Source: Datisca glomerata (Eukaryota; Streptophyta; Magnoliopsida; Cucurbitales; Datiscaceae). Taken from it: 64,000 nt of DNA. The stretch spans positions 2,155,279 through 2,219,278 of the forward strand of contig QANY01008651.1 in NCBI GenBank assembly GCA_003255025.1, written 5' to 3'. Position 1 is the stretch's first letter; each line of letters starts with the position of its first letter. Below, piece after piece: positions 58,316 through 64,000 of the stretch. A program made the position numbers and the translations under genes. Below the pieces are notes generated by a model. That model was not told where the DNA came from. It was given only the letters and a program-made list of their open reading frames with translations, and did not search any database.

Positions 58316-58522
58316 TGTTGAATCATTAAGGTTTAATTGTTTTTTACTGCTTTATATTTTTCTGTTTATAACGCCCGAATTGTTGAAGTGAGTAGTTAGT
58401 GCTGTTTTAGGATTGTTTAACGTGGAGTTGTTTTCTATTTTCTTTGTAAAAGGTTTATATAAAGTCATCGTTTATTGAATAAGTGTGAGCTTTTATCCAA
58501 AAACACAGTAGATGACTTAACA
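58316..58522 (+). repeat. 3' LTR of copia family 2
   Basis: TGTTGAATCATTAAGG...GACTTAACA, 207 bp; contains the TATA block GGTTTATATAAAGTC. Confidence 0.92.
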
Positions 58523-59881
58523 AATACAATCTTTTCTTTTTACAAGAGCATTAATCCTTTGAATTTTAGTTAATCATCTCTTTAAGAATATACACTGGAT
58601 TCATGAAATTGTTAATTGCTTTTGACATTTTGAGAAATGGGAATAATCTTGCACCAAGTGAGAGGACTTCCTTGTTTAGGGGTGGATAATTTTTTACCAT
58701 ACCGAACTAAAATTACCGGTTTGGTTGAAGGGTATTCAGTCCATTTTGGTTCAAAATTAAAGAACCACAGTTTTTGAAATTTTGAAAGTTTTTAAATTAA
58801 ATTGAAACTTAATCTTCTGTTATTATTTTTATAGTAATTTCATACACATCGAACCAAAACTTTTTCATTATTTTTGTTAAGAATTTGTTCTGGTATTTTT
58901 TAGAAAAAGATCTTTTTCTTCCGTTACTAAAGTCGAACAAAAAACCCAAACTGAACTAAAACGTTGAATTTGCCTTAGTTCATTTTTATTTAATGGTTTC
59001 ATTCGATTCAACAATACCATCAAACCAAATTAAATCGAACTAAACCGTAAACATCCATCCTTGCTCCAGTAATAATTTGATCAGATCACCTCTGTAACTT
59101 CTTTATCTCTCTTTGTTCCTCTTTTGTCGAAAGAAAGTTGATAGCTTTTAGTCAACAGTTCATTGAAGACTGAGATTAGCCTTCAAAAGGAAATTTAGAT
59201 TAAACCAATTGTGGGCCAAAAAAGGAACGTCACGTTGGCTTTGAAGAAAGAAAGAAGAGCACTGAATCCAAGCGTGTTTGCCTGAATGTAATAAGCAACA
59301 CTTCTAGTTCTTTTTTATGTCATTTCCTTCTCTAATCAAACAATAAATGATAAAATATAGAAATATCAAAATCTGAAATCAGATTCAGTTTTATAAGCTT
59401 TACATGATTTAGTTTAAAAGAATTTTATAGCAGTGGATTGACATAGATAATTAGTTAAGCTTTCATGTTTCACACTCTTATGAGATCGTGAGCGTGAGCC
59501 AAATTATCCAATGGCAATGGCACTAGAATTAGTAACTTTGCCAAAAAAATATATATATATTAAAAGATTTCTTTGATAGGGCAGAGAATAAGCAGGCACA
59601 CCAAGTTTAAGGAGCCGGAAGTTGTAGACTTAAGGAGGTTAGCCCATGACTGGCTTCTCTTCTTGCTCTTTTTTTGTAGGGTATAGCAAGAAGATGCCGT
59701 AGAAGCGGCCATGTTTTTGTATCCCCATGACTTCCCAATCGATTTGCATAAACTTCAGGAACAATCTTTCTCCTTACCTGGCCTCTCCGAGGCCTGGGCA
59801 TCAGCACTCTACATGACATCCTTCTCCTTCTTTGCCAAGAGTGACGAATTCTGCCTACGCAGAGCTCCATGTTCCCTTGTA
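58523..59881. other. Intergenic region and 3' untranslated side of the peptidase gene
   Basis: 58,690-59,050 is rich in short variants of CCGAACTAAA/TTTGGTT in both orientations, a degenerate low-complexity repeat. The 59,580-59,881 part is richer in GC and likely the 3' untranslated region of the minus-strand peptidase. No second gene is supported. Confidence 0.5.
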
Positions 59882-62800
59882 TCATTGATTTCCCATGAGG
59901 TTCAATTCATCACGAAGACAAGTCAAATCAGGAACTACACCTCCGTGAGAGTACCTTAGTATCCCATCTCCCACAAGATCATTCAGTAAGTCAGCTGGTT
60001 CTTTGGATCCCCCATGCTGCAAAAATTTTGATCTTAGAGCAGTTCCTGTTGTTAATGACAGAGGATCCTCTTGGCAGAGCTTCTGCCATATAGTTGCAGC
60101 AAAGCATTTGGCATACAAGTAGCTGTAATAACCTACAACACAACAAAGAACAATTATCTCACTTGATTAACAAGGGCCGGAAAAGTGCAGTTCCGTGAGC
60201 ACGAATTTTTTATAATATTGTTGCACTCAAAATTTTGATAAAATGTGCTTTTGGCCCTCAAGTTCACTCTGATTCCTAGCTGTTGTTGCAATCAAGTCCC
60301 TAAATATTTTAAATGTTGCAATCAAGTTCTTTCTCAAATCTCAAACTTTGAAATCACTTTTCTATAACTAATATCAAATTGTGTTTCGGTAATCTAGGTC
60401 ATCAACGGCATAAGAATATTAAGGTTTGAGGCTGAAAGGAGCAAATTGCAATATTTTAAATTATTCGAGGACTCAGCTGGAAAAATTAGACAAAAGAAAT
60501 AAAATGAGAGTCAGAGTAAACTAGGAGGAAAAATACATTCTGCCCTCCAAAGTTTCAAGCGTGGTTTAAAATTGAGGTGGATATAGTGGTGTCAGCTGAA
60601 AGTGCGAGGAAACAAGATTGATTCAACCCACTCAATTAGGTCAGAATTTACCAGTTCATACTTGGTAGAAATTTTAACATGCTCAAGAGTCGAGACATTC
60701 TTTAACACTGATTAAGGTGCTATGCAATTTAATTTATTTTCATCTGACCTGCACCATAATTGAGCAGATGATTAAACCGGATCTGCCAATGCGTACCCTC
60801 CACGTGCTTCCAACCAGTGTAGCGTCTTTTTAAATCCGCAACTGTTGAACTCGTGTCTGTTGGTGTGGCCGTTTGTTCCCCAAAAAGTGTTTGATCAATT
60901 AATGCATAGAAAATCTGGAATCACAAACTAGCACTCAGAATTTTGTAAGGACATAAAATCGCATTAGGACGTGATCAAAATTAAAGATAGCTGAGATTAC
61001 CTGACGTTGCATTTCAGTAGCAGCAAACATCTTTCTTGCACCTTGCATAGACCGTACTAACTTTTCAGGAATTACTTCCCCAGTTGAATAGTGCTTTGCA
61101 AATGTCCTCAAAACACGATAATCCCATGCATAATACCTAGTTGACACCAGAATCAGCGTATATTATGGTATCAATATACAGAACGATGTTTTGTATTGGA
61201 AGAATTGAGTTATAAGGATCATGCAGTAAACAATTCAGAAGGTGCTCATAACTTCTCCTATGTACTCAGACTCAGAAAAAATAACCAATTTCAAAAGGGA
61301 TGTCGTAATAACTTCAGAGGAAAGGGAACAACTTCTGAGGAAAGGGCCACATCTTCTTGATTTCGTTGTTATATATTTAGTATATAGTTTATATTTAGAG
61401 TATCCGAAATTAAAGATGCATCCTTGTGCTTATGCATTTACGTTCTTGTCGTTTTCCTTTCTTTTTCAAGTGCATAATAATCTGATAGACCACAGGCACG
61501 GCTCATGTTCAATGCAGTTTTATCCCAATTTCACTTCTCTAATTTTCGTTCATAAATCCTTCAGCAAACAGTGGATATCGTCTCAGAACACCCAAAGAAA
61601 GTTATACCGCTTAAAATATCAAGTTATTTCCCAAGTTCCACATACTATAATGAGCTAAATATTAAATGGAATAATTATTGCAGAATTCAACTCACTCAAA
61701 GAGGTTTGAAGGTGTCTCTGCTAAATCAAGAACCACTCGTGTACCTGAAAAATGCTGGTACTCCTACAAGAAAATGAATAAAAAATTTAAACAGTGTAAC
61801 ATGACAGATAGGTACTTTCATAAGGAAAAAGTTTACCAACAGGCTACCGTTCTTGAAAGCAAGGAATGAAGAGCATGCCCAAACTCATGAAAGAGAGTTT
61901 CTAATTCCCAGTGATTAAGCCTCACAGTTGATAAATTATTGGAACCTGAAAAATTGCAAACAAGAGCCACAACCTGCACATGACCATGACCAGCAGAGAT
62001 TTTAACATAAATATCATTTGATGAGTAAACTATCAACATCAATTTTGATGTTGCAAGAAAGGTATTTACAGAAGCGTTGCTGAAAGATGAAGTACATTAG
62101 CATTTAGATAGGGACGGCTTAGACCTACTTTAGCAGTGACATATACTAACCAAGGATTGATCCGAAAAAAATACTTCAGATCCTGTTTGGTTCATAACCT
62201 GAGTTCAACTACTGGCTTTGCAAATTTTACTAAGAAATCTTTTTTTATAAGTAAGGATTATATTAACAAGAAGAAAACCCCGACGGCTACACAAAATATA
62301 CAAAAAAAAAATTGGTCTCAATCACGGATCTAGAGAAAAGATCCATTCTTTACAAAGGTTTACAAAAGAATTAGAAACTTCGTTAAAACAGTTAGAATAT
62401 TGTTACATTAACTTTTTTATAGGTATATGCAACATTAACTTGACCAAGAAATATGAATATTGTTACATACAGGAAGTTGGTATTCTGTTTCAGAAATCTT
62501 GCGCCCACCTCTAATGGCAAAATGAGCACAACCAGGATATTTGCCCTTTCTTGAGTACAAATCCAGGTATAGAAATCCCAAGTCACCCTGATAGAGGACC
62601 ATATAACCCAAAAATTGTTTAGAATAGTGAGTTTCAAAAAAATACATAGGATAGTGAAATGAAATAAATATTTTGATGTGCAAGGAGAATAAAACGTTAG
62701 CATGACTAAGTCTACGAAGTAATCACAGTAGTCAATAATCAATATCAATAATCAATATCAGTAAATGTTAATCTTTACATTAACTGGTGGAATTAAACGT

Positions 62801-64000
62801 TGCAGCCAAACATAACAAATGAGGGTTAGTGGCTTAAACTCACATTCTTAAAGGACTGTAACAGTGTGTGCTAAAAGTAGGATTTTCGTAGTGCTGTAGA
62901 GGAGTTAAGTACAATAGCTACTCTTGCCAAGTGGCATAATTGCTTGGGACTGCAGTTAAAAAAAGAATATTACACATCAATTCATCTAATGACAGTTAGC
63001 TACTTTTATTATTATATTTGAATCAGGAAAATATTGCCTGTATTAAAAAGGTTTTTCCACAAATACTCCAGTTCATTGCAAGTTCTACATTTCACCCATA
63101 TCACTACAAATCAAGCATCTTGTGCTATTTTGTTTGTGAACTAATAGGTTAGTAATGTTATCAGAGAATTGCACTTAATTTCTCTCACCTTTACATTCAT
63201 TATTTTGGTCATTTAAGTTGAAGAAGCTTAATACCTCATCAAAAGCTTATTAAGAAGGAATTAACAGTTCCTATCATCTGATGAATACCTCGTTAGGATG
63301 ACGAAGGGACAATTTAAGCACATTGGGATGCCATGATTCACCTGGTGCAAGGGGGATGCTATGAAATGTTGCACCAAACAACGACTCCACAAGAACTTTT
63401 AAACCCTCGAGACACTGTGGCAAAGGAAAGTATGACGCTACAACCTGTAAAAGAGAACGAGTCACTTAAAGAATGCTCGGAACTAGAAGGAAATAGAAAT
63501 AAACTCAGAGGAGGCAAATAATTGTAGATCGAAACGCCTCCATATTTCAAACAAAAAGAAATTCACCCACTTGAAATAAGAAGAAACATTTACTTACCGA
63601 GGAGTCCAAATTATAGGCCGAAGATTTCATAATTGATGTATAGTATGCCTCATCCCATGGCTCTAAATCTTCAGCGTCTCTACCACATTTTCTTAATTTG
63701 AATTCTCTAATTGTCTTGAACTCCTACAATGGTGATCACTTCTAATTAGTGAATGAAACTACAATAACCACTAGATAATGATGGCGTTATATTAATCGAA
63801 AAGAGATTATGGGTGAACAGGACAGCAGGGAAATAGGGCCACCATTCCTTTTCCTACTCCAAGAAAGGTTCATTGCGAATCACACAAGCAATTTCTCTCT
63901 TTCTTCTTATTTTTTGGATTAGCAAATGTTTCCTGCCTCACAAAATATGATACCTCATCAGCGCTGGGCCGAATCATATTGCTCATCTCTTGCAAAAAGC
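59882..64000 (-). CDS. Mitochondrial (organellar) intermediate peptidase, M3 family, 3' part
   Basis: Nine minus-strand exons: >64,000-63,954; 63,723-63,598; 63,444-63,289; 62,587-62,471; 61,973-61,848; 61,763-61,696; 61,136-61,001; 60,914-60,749; 60,132-59,882 (stop). All introns are GT-AG and all joins keep frame, giving 396 residues. Zinc site HEFGH in LETLFHEFGHALHSLLS (exon 61,973-61,848), with the expected downstream Glu in LAETPSNLFE. Other family blocks: EPWDEAYYTSIMKSS, LGFLYLDLYSRKGKYPGCAH, YYAWDYRVLRTFAKHY, NYGAGYYSYLYAKCFAATIW, ending GGVVPDLTCLRDEL. In plants the orthologue (MIP/OCT1) trims octapeptides from imported precursors after the main processing peptidase, in mitochondria. 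The N-terminal half and targeting peptide lie outside the window. Appears functional. Confidence 0.93.
62230..62400. repeat. Possible LINE 3' end within a peptidase intron
   Basis: TTTTTTTATAAGTAAGGATT followed by TATTAACAAGAAGAAAACCCC and ACAAAATATACAAAAAAAAA resembles the repeated 3' tail found in plant LINE-type insertions. Located in the intron between exons 62,587-62,471 and 61,973-61,848, away from splice sites. No reverse transcriptase. Confidence 0.35.

Larger units (their letters stand above)
53954..58522 (+). mobile_element. Complete but inactive Ty1/copia element (short-LTR family 2)
   Basis: A 4,569-bp element with 5' LTR, primer-binding site, gag, protease, integrase, RT, RNase H, polypurine tract and 3' LTR in the copia order. 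LTRs are short (245 and 207 bp), and the gag wording FDGHYDHWAMLMENFLRS recalls the Ale/Retrofit lineage (inference). Stops begin at gag codon 10 (TAG). Confidence 0.93.
53949..58527. repeat. Target-site duplication pair (CATAC / AATAC)
   Basis: CATAC at 53,949-53,953 and AATAC at 58,523-58,527 flank the element exactly at the LTR ends; four of five bases agree, consistent with an aged 5-bp copia duplication. Confidence 0.7.

Noticed and set aside
59607..59885. Arg-rich 92-residue minus-strand ORF following the peptidase.
   Set aside because: It begins after the peptidase stop in another frame and has no family resemblance; best read as 3' untranslated sequence.
61242..61869. Plus-strand ORFs of 63-138 residues across the peptidase introns.
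   Set aside because: They cross well-supported minus-strand exons and splice sites and show no domain.
1..64000. tRNA, rRNA, snoRNA or microRNA genes.
   Set aside because: None could be recognised by eye on either strand; the Met-tRNA-like strings are short primer-binding sites, not tRNA genes.

Overview
This is a stretch of plant nuclear DNA, almost certainly from a eudicot. It is AT-rich, its genes have introns, and it contains two chloroplast/mitochondrial protein genes with GT-AG introns, a cell-wall EXORDIUM-like gene, nested LTR retrotransposons and an integrated plant pararetrovirus. I cannot name the species from the sequence.

Layout. 1-3.4 kb holds decayed gene and retroelement scraps on the minus strand: a PDS5-like piece, an RNase H-like piece and a membrane-transporter-like piece. 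About 3.4-17.5 kb is a degenerate Ty3/gypsy element of the Tat (Retand/Ogre) type on the minus strand. Its gag, protease, RT, two RNase H domains and integrase run right to left, followed by two tandem-repeat arrays and an antisense plus-strand ORF. A Ty1/copia element (minus strand, 11,518-16,855, perfect 5-bp target duplication ATTCT) sits inside its gag; its gag-pol has been deleted, leaving LTR, leader and a clipped LTR. 17.5-21.2 kb is intergenic, with a CACTA-like end, an (AAT)n microsatellite and an LTR-like relic.

21.2-36.3 kb is a cluster of endogenous Caulimoviridae (pararetrovirus) sequence. It contains one longer-than-unit plus copy (21,236-about 29,437), one minus copy (about 29,440-36,140) and a short plus fragment (36,141-36,262), with several Met-initiator tRNA primer-binding sites at the joints. 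The layout (movement protein, coat protein zinc knuckle, protease, RT and RNase H in one reading direction, then a second ORF of unknown function) resembles petuvirus/florendovirus-type endogenous viruses. Both copies are defective in different places: the plus copy has lost the first half of ORF2, and the minus copy has lost the movement protein core, the protease and most of the RT. 36.3-43.6 kb is a second, plus-strand copy of the same copia family, truncated at both outer LTR ends.

43.6-64 kb is the gene-bearing part: an EXORDIUM-like gene (46,014-47,075, +); LPA2, a photosystem II assembly factor (two exons, 51,962-53,418, -); a complete but inactive 4.6-kb copia element with 4/5-matching target duplication about 0.5 kb upstream of LPA2 (53,954-58,522, +); and the 3' part of a mitochondrial/organellar intermediate peptidase (M3 metallopeptidase, nine exons or partial exons, 59,882 to beyond 64,000, -). 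The reconstructed exons of LPA2 and of the peptidase join in frame without stops, so both look functional. The host genes share no evident pathway; they are neighbours separated by transposons.
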